A stretch of DNA of 64,000 nt from Thermophilibacter immobilis (lineage in GTDB: Bacteria; Actinomycetota; Coriobacteriia; Coriobacteriales; Atopobiaceae). Positions within the stretch are counted from its first letter, which is position 1. Each line of letters opens with the position of its first letter. Below, piece after piece: positions 38,670 to 47,933 of the stretch. The position numbers and the translations under genes were made by a program. The stretch spans positions 1,240,001 to 1,304,000 of the forward strand of contig NZ_CP063767.1 in the NCBI RefSeq assembly GCF_015277515.1. The letters are read 5' to 3'. A model generated the notes under the pieces. The model was not told the origin of the DNA, searched no databases, and worked only from the letters and a program-made list of their open reading frames with translations.

Positions 38670-39736
38670 GCCTCCGCGCGCTCGTCTGCCGGGAAGCGCA
38701 CGCCCACCTGACGGCGCACCTCGTCCATCACGTGAAGCGACCCCAGGGTCACGCCCTCGAAGCGCTCGCGGCGCGCGAGCGCGGCCGCGTCGCCCCGAAC
38801 GGCACCGACAAAGGCGTCGATCTCGCAGACCATGTCCCTCTCGGGGACCTCGACCTCCAGGGGGCGCAGCTCCTCGGCCCCCACGCGAAAGACCATGCCC
38901 TTGTCCTCATGCTCGTGGACGCGTAGGTTCACGGGGCACGACGTCTGGTCCCAGACGAGCGTGGCCTTCTCCCCCGCCACCTGCGAGGAGAGCATGTCGT
39001 CGGCCGCCTTGCCGTAGGAGATGCTCACGATCTTGTCGCCATAGCCCAGAAGGACCTCACCGGCCAGGTCGATCGTGGCGTATGCGCTGCCCTCGGGCTC
39101 GCCGGGCACGGCAGCGGTGACTCCGAGGGCGCGCACCGTCTGCGGGACGCCGAACAGCGCCACCGCCGGCTCGACGCAGTAGACGCCGATGTCCATGAGG
39201 GCCCCGGCGGACATGCGGGGGTCGAAGATGTTCAGCCGCTCGCCGGCGGCAAGGCGGGCCATGCGCGAGGTGACCTTGGCGAAGCGCAGGGTTGCCTGGC
39301 GAACGCGCCCCAGCTCGCCCAGGGTGCGCTCGATGGCGTCGAAGGTGGGAACGTAGAGGTTGCGTATGGCCTCCATGGCCACCACGCCGGCCGTGCGCGC
39401 CGCGTCGAAGACGTCTTGGGCCTCGCGTTCGTTGGAGGCGAGGGACTTCTCCACGAGGACGTGCTTCCCGCGCGCGATGAGCTCGAGCGCCTGGGGTGCG
39501 TGCAGGGCGTTGGGGCTCGCCACGTAGACGGCGTCCACCTCGGGACTGGTCGCGAGCGTGGAGAGGTCGTCGAAGAACAGGCGCGCCCCGTGGGGCTCGC
39601 CGAACGCGCGCGCGTGGGCGCGGTCACGCGAGTAGGCCCCCACGTAGGTCCCCTCCTCGGAGAGGGGGAGCGCCTGCAGGAACTGCTCGCAGATGCCGCT
39701 CGTTCCTATGGTCGCAAACCGCACCTTTTTGTCCAT
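38666..39736 (-). CDS. Gfo/Idh/MocA family oxidoreductase
   Basis: NAD(P)-dependent dehydrogenase of unknown substrate. The 356 residues begin with the Rossmann segment RFATIGTSGICEQFLQAL; the dinucleotide/substrate motif VYVASPNALHAPQALELIARGKHVLVEKSLA, containing the conserved EK(S/P), follows near residues 75-105. The C-terminal domain spans about 125-350. ATG at 39736 after GAGGAG. Its link to the AzlCD exporter is positional only. Confidence 0.9.
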   Translation of the reverse strand: MDKKVRFATIGTSGICEQFLQALPLSEEGTYVGAYSRDRAHARAFGEPHGARLFFDDLSTLATSPEVDAVYVASPNALHAPQALELIARGKHVLVEKSLASNEREAQDVFDAARTAGVVAMEAIRNLYVPTFDAIERTLGELGRVRQATLRFAKVTSRMARLAAGERLNIFDPRMSAGALMDIGVYCVEPAVALFGVPQTVRALGVTAAVPGEPEGSAYATIDLAGEVLLGYGDKIVSISYGKAADDMLSSQVAGEKATLVWDQTSCPVNLRVHEHEDKGMVFRVGAEELRPLEVEVPERDMVCEIDAFVGAVRGDAAALARRERFEGVTLGSLHVMDEVRRQVGVRFPADERAEA

Positions 39737-39812
39737 GGTATCCTCCTCGCGCACCGCGCCGTTTTGCCCGATTGTACACTACGTGCTTTTCTCGTGCGCA
39801 GGGTCTGCGACC

Positions 39813-39821
39813 TGCTATGGT
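39813..39821 (+). promoter_or_regulatory. Extended -10 promoter upstream of the thioesterase gene
   Basis: TGCTATGGT fits an extended -10 (TGn followed by TATGGT) 31 bp before the ATG at 39853. No -35 element is clear. Confidence 0.4.
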
Positions 39822-39852
39822 TTTGGTGGAAAGATCTGATGACGGGAGTCCT

Positions 39853-40569
39853 ATGTACTCATTCGACGCTCGCGTGCGCTACAGCGAATGCGACAAGGAC
39901 GGGCGCCTCTCGCTCGTCGCCATGATCAACTACCTGCAGGACTGCTCGACCTTCCACTCCGAGAGCCTGGGCATAGGGTTCGGGCCCCTCGGCGAGCGCG
40001 GCCTTGCGTGGGTTCTTGGTGCCTGGCAGATAGAGATAGAGGAGCTGCCGCTCTTCAACACCCCCATCACGGTCTCGACCTGGTGCCATGAGATAACGCA
40101 CGCACACGCGCTCAGGAACTTCCAGATCCTGGACTGCGAGGGGCGCACCCTCGTGCGCGCGGACTCGCAGTGGCTCATGTTCGACACGGCCAAGCAGCGC
40201 GCCACGCGCGTCCCCGAGGACCAGCGCGCCTACTTCACCGGCGAGAAGCGCCTGGACATGGCCCCCTTCGAGCGCAAGATTCGGGTTCCCGAGGGAGGGC
40301 GGCGCTGTCAGACCATCGTGGTCGGCGAGCAGAACCTCGACACGAACCGACACGTCAACAACGCCCAGTACGTGCTCTTCGCCCTGGACGCGCTCGCGGA
40401 GCTGGGCCACGCGATTGACCTCGCGCGCCTCTCGGTGCAGTACCGCAAGATGGCCTGGCTGGGAGACTCCATCGTTGCTGTGGCGCACGAGGATGGGGGC
40501 GGCTGGGTCGTCGAGCTCGAAGACGAGGCGGGGACGAACTACGCCCTCGTCAGGCTCAAGACAAGGTAG
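39853..40569 (+). CDS. Acyl-ACP thioesterase
   Basis: Predicted to release fatty acids from acyl carrier protein. The 238 residues form a double hot-dog fold: the first half carries VRYSECDKDGRLSLVAMINYLQD and the second repeats with NLDTNRHVNNAQYVLFAL, the conserved Asn-His-x-Asn-Asn segment of FatA/FatB-type enzymes. Start is the ATG at 39853 after GGGAG. The Nudix gene follows after 9 bp. The gene occurs widely in anaerobic Gram-positives, where its role is not well defined. Confidence 0.9.
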   Translation: MYSFDARVRYSECDKDGRLSLVAMINYLQDCSTFHSESLGIGFGPLGERGLAWVLGAWQIEIEELPLFNTPITVSTWCHEITHAHALRNFQILDCEGRTLVRADSQWLMFDTAKQRATRVPEDQRAYFTGEKRLDMAPFERKIRVPEGGRRCQTIVVGEQNLDTNRHVNNAQYVLFALDALAELGHAIDLARLSVQYRKMAWLGDSIVAVAHEDGGGWVVELEDEAGTNYALVRLKTR

Positions 40570-40578
40570 GGGGACAAC

Positions 40579-40995
40579 ATGCCCATCACCCACGTCTCGG
40601 CGGCCATCATCTATCGTGACGAGCGCGTCCTCGCGGGACATCGCACGGACGGCAAGCTGGCCGGCGGCTGGGAGTTTCCCGGCGGCAAGGTGAAGGACGG
40701 CGAGACCCCCGAGGAGGCCCTGCGCCGCGAGATCGCAGAGGAGCTCGGCTGCGACCTGCAGCTCATGTGGCCCTACGACACCATCGAGTACGACTACCCC
40801 GCCTTCCACCTGAGCATGGACTGCTTCGTCTGCACGCTCGCGCATGGCGAGGAACCCCGAGGGATCGTCCATGACGAGCTGCGTTGGCTGAGCAAGGCCG
40901 AGCTCCTCGACGTGGAGTGGCTCCCCGCCGACGTGCGCCTCGTGCGCGAGCTGGGCCTGTTCTGGGACAACACCTTCGAGCCCGAGCACCTCTAG
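40579..40995 (+). CDS. Nudix hydrolase, MutT (8-oxo-dGTP diphosphatase) type
   Basis: Predicted sanitising hydrolase for oxidised nucleotides. The Nudix box is intact: GGKVKDGETPEEALRREIAEELG at residues 34-56. WEFPGGK just before it, and the 138-residue size, are typical of MutT. ATG at 40579 after GGTAGGGGG; 9 bp from the thioesterase and 11 bp before the next gene, in a same-strand run leading to thyA and dfrA. Confidence 0.92.
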   Translation: MPITHVSAAIIYRDERVLAGHRTDGKLAGGWEFPGGKVKDGETPEEALRREIAEELGCDLQLMWPYDTIEYDYPAFHLSMDCFVCTLAHGEEPRGIVHDELRWLSKAELLDVEWLPADVRLVRELGLFWDNTFEPEHL

Positions 40996-41006
40996 GGAGG
41001 ATGCGC

Positions 41007-41417
41007 ATGGATGAGACAGACGACCGGCGGCCGACGCGCGTGCCACCCGTCATAGAGAGCGCGAGCGCGACCACCTCCCCCGACAACGCGCGCTCGGGAC
41101 CCGTCGCCTACGTGGTCACGGCCCTGGTCGTGGGGCTTCTCGCCCTCTTCACCCTGAGCCTCTCCAGCTGCGTGTCCGCCGTGGGCCAGATTGCCACCAC
41201 CTCGGGATACGCGCGTCCCGATGACTACGGCTATGACCATTACGACTACTATGACTACTACGATAACTACCCTGACGAGGACTCCTACTCCGACGACTAC
41301 GAGCCCTACGACGAGTACCTCAACGAGCTCCATGACGGCTCGCCGGAGAGGAGCGGCCCTCTCGACGGGCTTTCCCTCCTGACGAGCTCTCTGGATTCGA
41401 GCCCCTCGGCGCGCTAG
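41007..41417 (+). CDS. Tyr/Asp-rich single-span membrane protein, unknown function
   Basis: Not recognised. The 136 residues consist of a polar N-terminus (1-30), one hydrophobic span (about 33-55, VAYVVTALVVGLLALFTLSL), and a C-terminal region in which residues about 68-100 are almost entirely Tyr, Asp, Glu and Ser (for example HYDYYDYYDNYPDED). I use the ATG at 41007, 6 bases after GGGAGG; an ATG at 41001 touches that site. A Cys right after the span (SSCVS) is a possible but poor lipobox. It lies in a tight same-strand run between the Nudix gene and thyA. Confidence 0.75.
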   Translation: MDETDDRRPTRVPPVIESASATTSPDNARSGPVAYVVTALVVGLLALFTLSLSSCVSAVGQIATTSGYARPDDYGYDHYDYYDYYDNYPDEDSYSDDYEPYDEYLNELHDGSPERSGPLDGLSLLTSSLDSSPSAR

Positions 41418-41455
41418 GTCGCGTCGACGCCCCCGCACGCAGGAAGGAACGCCTC

Positions 41456-42304
41456 ATGAGCAAGGCCGACGACCTCTTCGTCTCCATGTGCTCCGACATC
41501 ATCGAGCACGGAACCACCACCGAGGGCCAGCGCGTCCGCCCGCGCTGGGAGGACGGCACCCCCGCCTACACCCTCAAGCGCTTCGGCGTGTGCAACCGCT
41601 ACGACCTGCGCGAGGAGTTCCCCGCGCTCACGCTGCGCCGCACCGCCCTCAAGTCCGCCCTGGACGAGGTCCTCTGGATCTACCAGAAGAAGTCGAACAA
41701 CGTACGCGACCTCCGCTCCCACATCTGGGACGCGTGGGCCGACGAGTCAGGCTCGATCGGCAAGGCCTACGGCTACCAGGTGGGCGTCACGTCCCGCTAC
41801 CCCGAGGGCGACTTCGACCAGATGGACCGCGTCCTGTTCGACCTGCGCGAGAACCCCTACTCGCGGCGCATCATGACGAACCTCTACACCTTCTCGGACC
41901 TCTCCGAGATGCACCTGTACCCCTGCGCCTTCAACGCCATCTACAACGTGACGCAGGAGCCCGGTGCCGAGCGGCCCACCCTCAACATGCTGCTCGTCCA
42001 GCGCAGCCAGGACGTGCTCGCGGCCAACAACTGGAACGTCTGCCAGTACGCCCTGCTGCTCATGATGGTCGCCCAGGTCTCGGGCATGGAGGCCGGGGGG
42101 CTCGTCCACATGATCGCAGACGCGCACATCTACGACCGCCACGTGGACATCGTCCGCGAGCTCATCGAGAGGCCCCATTACCCCGCGCCGCACGTGAGCC
42201 TGAACCCCGAGGTCACGGACTTCTACGACTTCACCTGCGACGACCTTGTCGTCGAGGGCTACGAGCACGGGCCGCAGGTCAAGAACATCCCCATCGCCGT
42301 CTAG
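41456..42304 (+). CDS. thyA: Thymidylate synthase
   Basis: Methylates dUMP to dTMP with methylene-THF, giving dihydrofolate. The nucleophilic cysteine is in YPCAFNAIYNV (near residue 158); this has Ala where the E. coli type has His after the Cys. QRSQDVLAANNWNVCQYALL and HIYDRHVD are conserved substrate-binding segments. Length 282. This PCA form is, from memory, seen in a divergent ThyA subgroup in Gram-positives and phages, so I regard it as functional. ATG after GGAAGGAA. dfrA follows, recycling the dihydrofolate. Confidence 0.92.
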   Translation: MSKADDLFVSMCSDIIEHGTTTEGQRVRPRWEDGTPAYTLKRFGVCNRYDLREEFPALTLRRTALKSALDEVLWIYQKKSNNVRDLRSHIWDAWADESGSIGKAYGYQVGVTSRYPEGDFDQMDRVLFDLRENPYSRRIMTNLYTFSDLSEMHLYPCAFNAIYNVTQEPGAERPTLNMLLVQRSQDVLAANNWNVCQYALLLMMVAQVSGMEAGGLVHMIADAHIYDRHVDIVRELIERPHYPAPHVSLNPEVTDFYDFTCDDLVVEGYEHGPQVKNIPIAV

Positions 42305-42362
42305 GTCGCACACGGCCGAGCGTGAGTCAAGGGCTGGAAGCCGAGAGAGCCGAGGAGGCATC

Positions 42363-42899
42363 ATGAACGCCATCGTATCCGTGACGTCCGACTGGGGCAT
42401 CGGCAGATCAGGTGCCCTGCTCGTGAGAAACCCCGCCGACATGCGCTTCTTTGTGGAGCACACCCGGGGCGGCACCGTCATCATGGGCCGCAGGACCCTC
42501 GAGAGCTTCCCGGGCGGGCCCCTCAAGGGGCGCAGGAACGTCGTGATCTCGCGCCGGCCGGACGAGGTCCCCGCGGGGGTCGAGGTCGCGGGCTCTCCCG
42601 TCGCCGCGGTGAGTCTCGTGGCGGACGACGACCCCGAGCGGGTCTGGCTCATCGGCGGCGCCTCGGTCTACGCCGCCCTCATCGACCGCTGCACGCGCGC
42701 CTACGTGACCAAGCACGACTGCGTGCTGCCGGCCGACGCCTACTTCCCCGACCTGGACGCCGACCCGTCCTGGGTCGTCGAGGCGCAGGAGCCGGGAGGG
42801 ACCACCGAGGATGGCACGGCCTTCTCGTTCGTGACGTACCGGCGGGCGTATAGGGCGCGCACACCCCTCCCCAAGGTACGTACACAATTTCTAGATTGA
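42363..42899 (+). CDS. dfrA: Dihydrofolate reductase
   Basis: Reduces dihydrofolate to tetrahydrofolate. The 178 residues have DWGIGRSGALLVRNPADMRFF at the start, TVIMGRRTLESFPGGPLKGRRNVVISR (NADPH and folate sites), and VWLIGGASVYAAL. ATG at 42363 after GAGGAGG. The usual C-terminal strand ends near FVTYRRA; the last 16 or so residues (YRARTPLPKVRTQFLD) are encoded inside the 149-bp repeat. The gene therefore ends in repeat DNA, a probable acquired tail. Confidence 0.93.
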   Translation: MNAIVSVTSDWGIGRSGALLVRNPADMRFFVEHTRGGTVIMGRRTLESFPGGPLKGRRNVVISRRPDEVPAGVEVAGSPVAAVSLVADDDPERVWLIGGASVYAALIDRCTRAYVTKHDCVLPADAYFPDLDADPSWVVEAQEPGGTTEDGTAFSFVTYRRAYRARTPLPKVRTQFLD

Positions 42900-43000
42900 T
42901 GCTCTTCTCGCCAAGAGCCCTACCTGCGGACTCTCTCAGATGACCCCGCTTTAAAAAGCGCAACTGCGTACATACCCCAAGAGAGAGTGTACGTACCCTT
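42852..43000 (-). repeat. 149-bp interspersed repeat with nested GTACGTAC palindromes, full copy B
   Basis: This is the reverse-oriented partner of the copy at 10842-10990. Palindromic units are centred at 42858.5, 42879.5, 42971.5 and 42992.5 (plus-strand cores CGCGCA, TACGTA, TACATA, TACGTA): spacings 21, 92, 21, identical to copy A. The best-conserved part is the core with GTCCGCAGGTAGGGC and GAGAAGAGCAT, then AATCTAGAAATTG. It overlaps the last 48 bases of dfrA and lies before the convergent small membrane gene. Confidence 0.85.
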
Positions 43001-43102
43001 CAATAACGGAGCATGGACACGAGCGTGCCATGGCGCACAGAAGTCCTCCCGAGAGAGGCCGAACCGCGCTCCATGGCAGGCTCGTCGATTCCTGGTCGGC
43101 CC

Positions 43103-43348
43103 CTATCGGCGATGCCACAGAAGAAAGCCCGGCACGAGCGCCACGATAACCCCAGCTATGCCCAGGGGGAGCGCGGCGACATAGAGGAGAAAGCCGAGCG
43201 AGACCGCGCCGAGGCCCTGGGTCCCCACCAGATAGGATTTGTAGCCCAGGCCGGGAAAGGCCTGCGGATACCATGCGTAGCAGGCAAAGAAGATGACGGC
43301 AAGCACGGCACCAAGGATTGCAAGCGTACGATAAGAGTTCCTCGACAC
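43103..43348 (-). CDS. Small two-span membrane protein, unknown function
   Basis: Not recognised. The 81 residues have a first span at about 6-25 (LAILGAVLAVIFFACYAW) and a second in the C-terminal half (VSLGFLLYVAALPLGIAGVIVALVPGFLL), with a short Gly/Tyr/Lys loop between. I favour GTG at 43348, which has GGAG 8 bases upstream and begins right after the lipoprotein stop; two in-frame ATGs (43369, 43360) overlap that gene and lack ribosome sites. It is probably co-expressed with the lipoprotein. Confidence 0.65.
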   Translation of the reverse strand: MSRNSYRTLAILGAVLAVIFFACYAWYPQAFPGLGYKSYLVGTQGLGAVSLGFLLYVAALPLGIAGVIVALVPGFLLWHRR

Positions 43349-43349
43349 C

Positions 43350-44009
43350 CTATGCTCCATTCGTGTCATTAGCGGCAGCGGAAAGCCCCGCAAGGACGTC
43401 CGAGCCGCCGTAGAGCGCCGAGAAGAACTCCTCGTTGCCCGCGGGGTCGAAGGTCCAAGTTCCGTCATCATCCTTCGTGCAGGTGAGGCTCACCGTGGTG
43501 GAGACGAGGTCCTCGTCGGCGCCCAGGTGGTCATAGACGCCCTGCACGAGCTTCGAGAAGAGCGCGGGACGGCCACCCTCCTGGGAGACGGTCTGCACCT
43601 CGTCCGTCTGGGCGAAGGCCGCGAAGTCCGTCCCGGCTGCCTCCACGGCACCGGCCAGGCTCGCGTTGGTCACAGTGACGCTCACCGCGGCGCTCTTGTC
43701 CTCCACGACGGCCTCCCCCACCTCGTAGGAGAAGTGCGAGAAGCAGTGGCGATGCCACTCGTCCGGATCGACCCCATACGTCTGGAGGACCCCCATCGTG
43801 GCCTCGTCACCGAAGTTCGCCGAGGCCCAGGCGTCATCATCGGGCTTCTTTCTCTGGTTGTCATCGGCGGGTACGACATAGCCGTCAAGTACGCCGCTCA
43901 CGGCCTTTTTGGCCTTGTCCTCGTCCGACGTGCAAGCCGCAAGGCCCACCACCAGCACGAGGGTGAGAAGCCCCGCCGCGACGGCACGAAGACGCATGCG
44001 ATTGTCCAT
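43350..44009 (-). CDS. Lipoprotein of unknown function
   Basis: The 219-residue product has a clear signal peptide (LRAVAAGLLTLVLVVGLAAC) with lipobox LAAC, then a soluble domain beginning TSDEDKAKKAVSGVLDGYV. The domain contains one glycine-poor alpha/beta region and conserved-looking aromatic residues (YGVDPDEWHRHCFSHFSYEVGEA). It resembles small Gram-positive lipoproteins of unknown role, but I cannot assign a family. Downstream small membrane gene is one base away. Confidence 0.8.
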   Translation of the reverse strand: MDNRMRLRAVAAGLLTLVLVVGLAACTSDEDKAKKAVSGVLDGYVVPADDNQRKKPDDDAWASANFGDEATMGVLQTYGVDPDEWHRHCFSHFSYEVGEAVVEDKSAAVSVTVTNASLAGAVEAAGTDFAAFAQTDEVQTVSQEGGRPALFSKLVQGVYDHLGADEDLVSTTVSLTCTKDDDGTWTFDPAGNEEFFSALYGGSDVLAGLSAAANDTNGA

Positions 44010-44142
44010 GGAGATCCCTTCAGACGTGTCCGCACGTAAGCTTATCCCAATCGGTCACAAGACGAGCTGCCGGCACCTCTCCCCGCTCCGCCTCTTCAGG
44101 ATTGGGGCGAAGAGAGGGGGATGAGCCGGGACCGAACACACG

Positions 44143-44179
44143 CAAAACGGCCCGCCAGCCGAAAGGGGCTGACGGGCCG
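44143..44179 (-). terminator. Terminator after the phosphotransferase gene
   Basis: A 13-bp stem (44148-44160 with 44167-44179, one mismatch, 6-base loop) is followed on the minus strand by GTTTTG-like T-run at 44147-44144. It separates the adhE-phosphotransferase unit from the lipoprotein gene. Confidence 0.85.
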
Positions 44180-44208
44180 AGAGACGCGGGGGCTCGGACG
44201 CGGACGCG

Positions 44209-44982
44209 CTACTCGTAGTCGTTGGCGGCGTTGACCCAGGCCCTCAGGGTCTCCTCGTTCTCCTTGCGGCCGCGCGAGAGCTCGGCGGCGGCCACGACGG
44301 GCACCCAGTAGAGGATCTTCTGCTTGGGGACATCGGCCTTCTGGGCGTAGAGGTCCAGGTAGGCCGCAGCGGTCTGGGGAGACTTGTCGGCGGTGAGGAT
44401 GTAGGTCATCGCGGCGTCGGCCTCGGGCAGGCCGCGGGTGACGTGGGCCCAGTCGCAGACGTAGAGCTCGCCGTCGGCGCCCACGATGACGTTCGTGGGA
44501 TTGAAGTCTCCGTGGCAGACGCTGCGACCCGGCATCATGCGGTCGGCCTTCATCTGCAGGTCATAGCGAATCGTCGGGTCGAGGTCCTCGAGGACGGCGA
44601 TCATGTGGGAGATCTTCTCGCGCTGGGCGTTGAGCAGGGTCGGGGCGGGCGTGCCCTGGACGGCCACCTGCAGGTCGACGAACTGCTCGAGGTAGCCGTC
44701 GAACGCGGGCGTGCCCGAGGACTCGACGAAGAACTCGTCGAGCACCCTGCCCTCGACGTACTGCGTGGAGAGCGCCCAGGAGCCGTCAGCGACCTGCGAG
44801 ACCTCGAGCACGTGGGGGTGTCTGATGCCCGTCTCGCCGATGCGCGCGATGTTGAGCGCCTCGTTGAAGACGTCGCCGGCCGGCTTCGCCGCGTTGAAGA
44901 CCTTGACCACGCGCGCGCCGTCCCGGTAGACGACCTTGTTCTGGCGCCGTGCGAGTTCGACCTTACTGTCAGAGAGTTCCAT
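44209..44982 (-). CDS. Aminoglycoside phosphotransferase-fold kinase
   Basis: Predicted small-molecule kinase with a protein-kinase-like fold; 257 residues. It has an N-lobe lysine in RVVKVFN, the Brenner motif VCHGDFNPTNVIV (catalytic Asp and Asn near residues 158-163), and the metal-binding Asp in LYVCDWAHVTRG. The substrate is unknown; similarity to choline or fructosamine kinase-type members is possible. It lies 39 bp downstream of adhE on the same strand and ahead of a terminator, so it is likely in the adhE transcript. Confidence 0.85.
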   Translation of the reverse strand: MELSDSKVELARRQNKVVYRDGARVVKVFNAAKPAGDVFNEALNIARIGETGIRHPHVLEVSQVADGSWALSTQYVEGRVLDEFFVESSGTPAFDGYLEQFVDLQVAVQGTPAPTLLNAQREKISHMIAVLEDLDPTIRYDLQMKADRMMPGRSVCHGDFNPTNVIVGADGELYVCDWAHVTRGLPEADAAMTYILTADKSPQTAAAYLDLYAQKADVPKQKILYWVPVVAAAELSRGRKENEETLRAWVNAANDYE

Positions 44983-45021
44983 TGCTGCCTCCTTCTGGGC
45001 AACGAACCGAACGTGTCCGGA

Positions 45022-47643
45022 CTAGTCCTCGTAGGAGCTGGGCTCGCGGCCGTAGTAGGCGTCGAGGTAGAGCTCCTTGATCTCGGTGACGAGCGGGTAG
45101 CGCGGGTTGGCGCCCGTGCACTGGTCGTTGAAGGCGTTCTCGGACATCTCGTCCAAGGTGTCCAGGAAGTACGTCTCGTCGACGCCGAAGTCGGCGATGG
45201 TCTTCTTGACCCCCACGTGATCGTTGAGCTCCTCGATCTTGGCGAGGAACTTCTCGAAGACCTCCGCGTCACTGGCGCCGGTCACGCCGCAGAAGCGCGC
45301 GGCCTCGGCGTAGCGGGCCAGCGTGTGCGGGTAGGCGTACTGCGGGAAGGTGCCCATCTTGGTCGGGCGCTCGGCGGCGTTGTAGCGCATGACGCGCGTG
45401 AGGATGACCGCGTTGGCCCAACCGTGCGGGATGTGGTGGTAGGCGCCAAGCTTGTGGGCCATCGAGTGGTTGACGCCCAAAAAAGCGTTGGCGAAGGCCA
45501 TGCCGGCCATGCAGGAAGCGTTGGCCATGTGGTCGCGGGCCTCGACGTCGTTGGGGTTGTCGTAGGCGCGCGGCAGGTACTCGAAGACGAGCTTCATCGC
45601 GCGCAGGGACAGGCCCTCGGTGAAGTCGGAGGCCATGACCGAGACGAACGACTCGAGCGCGTGGGTGAGGACGTCGACGCCGGAGGCCGAGGTGAGGCCC
45701 CTGGGCTGCGTCATCATGTTGTCGGTGTCCACGATGGCCATGTTGGGCAGGAGCTGGTAGTCGGTGATAGGCCACTTGGTGCCGGTCGCAGCGTCCGTGA
45801 TGATCGAGAAGGGCGTGACCTCGGAGCCCGTGCCCGAGGAGGTCGGGATGGCCACGAAGAAGGCCTTCTTGCCCATCTCGGGGAAGCTGTAGACGCGCTT
45901 CCTGATGTCCATGAAGTCCATGGCCATGTCCTCGAACTTCTCGTCCGGGTTCTCGTACATGGACCACATGATCTTGCCGGCGTCCATGGCAGAGCCGCCG
46001 CCGATGGCGATGATGCAGTCGGGCTCGAAGGCGCGCAGCTGCTTCAAGCCCTCGAGTGCGCACTGCAGCGTGGGGTCGGGAGCGACGTCCCAGAAGCTCG
46101 AGTGGGCGATGCCCTGCTCGTCCAGGGACTCCTCGATCTTCTTGGTGAAGCCACTCTTGAAGAGGAACTGGTCGGTGACGATAAACGCGCGCTTCTTACC
46201 ATAGGCCTCGGAGAGCTCGCGCAGGGCGACGGGCATGCAGCCCTTCTTGAAGTAGACCTTCTCGGGTATGCGAAGCCACAGCATGTTCTCACGCCTCTCT
46301 GCCACGGACTTGATGTTGAGCAGATGCTGGGGGCCGACGTTTCCGGAGACGGAGTTGCCGCCCCAGGAGCCGCAGCCCAGCGTGAGGGAGGGCGCCATCT
46401 TGAAGTTGTAGAGGTCGCCGATGCCACCCTGGGAGGAGGGGGTGTTGATCAGGATGCGGCAGGTCTTCATGGCCTCGTAGTGCCGCTCGATCTTCTCCTT
46501 CTGGTTCACGTCAACGTAGAGCGACGAGGTGTGGCCGTAGCCGCCGTCGGCGACGAGGCGCTCGGCCTTGGCCAGGGCGTCGCCGAAGTCCTTGGCCTTG
46601 TACATGGCCAGGACCGGGGAGAGCTTCTCGTGCGCGAACTCCTCGGAGGGGTCGACGGAGGTGACCTCGCCGATGAGAATCTTGGTCTTCTCGGGTACCT
46701 CGACGCCGGCGAGCGCAGCGATCGTATGCGCGCTCTGGCCGACGATCTTGGCGTTGACCGACCCGTTGATGATGACGGTCTTACGGACGCGGTCGAGCTC
46801 CTCGCCCTCGAGGAAGTAGCAGCCGCGAGCCGCGAACTCCTCCTTGACCGCATCGTAGACGGGCGCCAGGACGGTCACGGACTGCTCTGAGGCGCAGATC
46901 ATGCCGTTGTCGAAGGTCTTGGAGTGGACGATCGAGTTGACGGCCAGCTTGACGTCGGCCGTGTCGTCGATGATGGCAGGCGTGTTGCCCGGGCCGACGC
47001 CCAGGGCGGGCTTGCCGGAGGAGTAGGCGGCGCTGACCATGCCCGGGCCACCCGTGGCCAGGATGATGTCGGCGGAGCGCATGAGCTCGTTGGTCATGTC
47101 GAGGGTGGGGACGTCGATCCAGTCGATGACGCCCTTGGGGCACCCGGCGGCCTCGGCGGCCTCGCGTACGACGCGCGCGGCCTGGGCGGTGCACAGGCGG
47201 GCGCGGGGATGCGGCGAGATGAGGATCGCGTTTCTAGTCTTGAGCGCGATGAGACACTTGAAGATGGCCGTGGAGGTGGGGTTGGTCGTGGGAATGACCG
47301 CCGCCACGAGGCCCATGGGCTCGGCGACCTGCTTGAAGCCGAAGGCCTCGTCGTCGGAGATGACGCCGCAGGTCCTCATGTCCTTGTACTTGTGGTAGAT
47401 GTACTCGGAGGCGTAGTGGTTTTTGATGACCTTGTCCTCCATGACGCCCATGCCCGTCTCCTCGACGGCCATCTTGGCGAGCGGGATGCGCTCCTTGTTC
47501 GCCGCCATGGAGGCCTCGTAGAAGATCTTGTCGACCTGCTCCTGGCTGAACTTGGCGAACTCGGCCTGCGCGGCGCGCATCTGCTGGATGCGCCTCTGCA
47601 GCACCTCGACGCTGTCTATGGTTGCCGGGACCTTCTTTGCCAT
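45022..47643 (-). CDS. adhE: Bifunctional acetaldehyde-CoA/alcohol dehydrogenase
   Basis: Reduces acetyl-CoA to acetaldehyde and then ethanol, regenerating NAD. The 873-residue protein has the two expected halves. The aldehyde dehydrogenase part has [22 protein letters not shown] and the catalytic cysteine in [10 protein letters not shown] (near residue 244). The iron-dependent alcohol dehydrogenase part has [26 protein letters not shown], and the metal histidines in [22 protein letters not shown] at 47643 after AGAGGAGG. AdhE usually forms spirosomes (family knowledge). A 290-bp AT-rich leader lies upstream. Confidence 0.98.
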   Translation of the reverse strand: MAKKVPATIDSVEVLQRRIQQMRAAQAEFAKFSQEQVDKIFYEASMAANKERIPLAKMAVEETGMGVMEDKVIKNHYASEYIYHKYKDMRTCGVISDDEAFGFKQVAEPMGLVAAVIPTTNPTSTAIFKCLIALKTRNAILISPHPRARLCTAQAARVVREAAEAAGCPKGVIDWIDVPTLDMTNELMRSADIILATGGPGMVSAAYSSGKPALGVGPGNTPAIIDDTADVKLAVNSIVHSKTFDNGMICASEQSVTVLAPVYDAVKEEFAARGCYFLEGEELDRVRKTVIINGSVNAKIVGQSAHTIAALAGVEVPEKTKILIGEVTSVDPSEEFAHEKLSPVLAMYKAKDFGDALAKAERLVADGGYGHTSSLYVDVNQKEKIERHYEAMKTCRILINTPSSQGGIGDLYNFKMAPSLTLGCGSWGGNSVSGNVGPQHLLNIKSVAERRENMLWLRIPEKVYFKKGCMPVALRELSEAYGKKRAFIVTDQFLFKSGFTKKIEESLDEQGIAHSSFWDVAPDPTLQCALEGLKQLRAFEPDCIIAIGGGSAMDAGKIMWSMYENPDEKFEDMAMDFMDIRKRVYSFPEMGKKAFFVAIPTSSGTGSEVTPFSIITDAATGTKWPITDYQLLPNMAIVDTDNMMTQPRGLTSASGVDVLTHALESFVSVMASDFTEGLSLRAMKLVFEYLPRAYDNPNDVEARDHMANASCMAGMAFANAFLGVNHSMAHKLGAYHHIPHGWANAVILTRVMRYNAAERPTKMGTFPQYAYPHTLARYAEAARFCGVTGASDAEVFEKFLAKIEELNDHVGVKKTIADFGVDETYFLDTLDEMSENAFNDQCTGANPRYPLVTEIKELYLDAYYGREPSSYED

Positions 47644-47751
47644 GCGTTCCTCCTCTTTCACGAGACCGCGCGGGCGACCGTTCGCGGGCGCGATCGTACA
47701 AAGGACAGCTCACACACGTTTAGGGCATCACCGATAAAAGCAGTCCGAACG

Positions 47752-47760
47752 AGTATAGCA
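47752..47760 (-). promoter_or_regulatory. Extended -10 promoter upstream of adhE
   Basis: On the minus strand TGCTATACT is an extended -10 (TGn then TATACT) about 110 bp before the adhE ATG. I see no good -35 and no clear Rex-type inverted repeat (TTGTGAA-N4-TTCACAA) nearby. Confidence 0.5.
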
Positions 47761-47912
47761 TGAGAAAATCGCGCCCATCGTCCATATGGCGCCGTTCGTT
47801 CGATTGCCTCTTGACAAGTCGTTCGCATTGCATGTTTAAAAGAGCTTCCTGGAACTAGGCCAGCTCTATCGTATCTTCTTTTTACTTTATTCTCAAAAGT
47901 ATTTTTGAAATA

Positions 47913-47931
47913 TTACTGTTATTTCAACAGT
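47913..47931 (-). terminator. Hairpin after the folD-folC stop
   Basis: TACTGTT and AACAGTA pair around a 5-base loop directly after the stop codon (2 bp away), in an AT-rich stretch. A second AT-rich inverted repeat (CAAAA/TTTTG) follows. The stem is weak, but position fits the end of the C1 operon. Confidence 0.45.
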
Positions 47932-47933
47932 AT

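Noticed and set aside
41456-42304. Thymidylate synthase as inactive because PCA replaces PCH
   Set aside because: The Cys nucleophile and the other binding segments are intact, and this form occurs in a recognised divergent subgroup.
47644-47933. Rex operator in front of adhE
   Set aside because: No inverted repeat like TTGTGAA-N4-TTCACAA is present in the leader.
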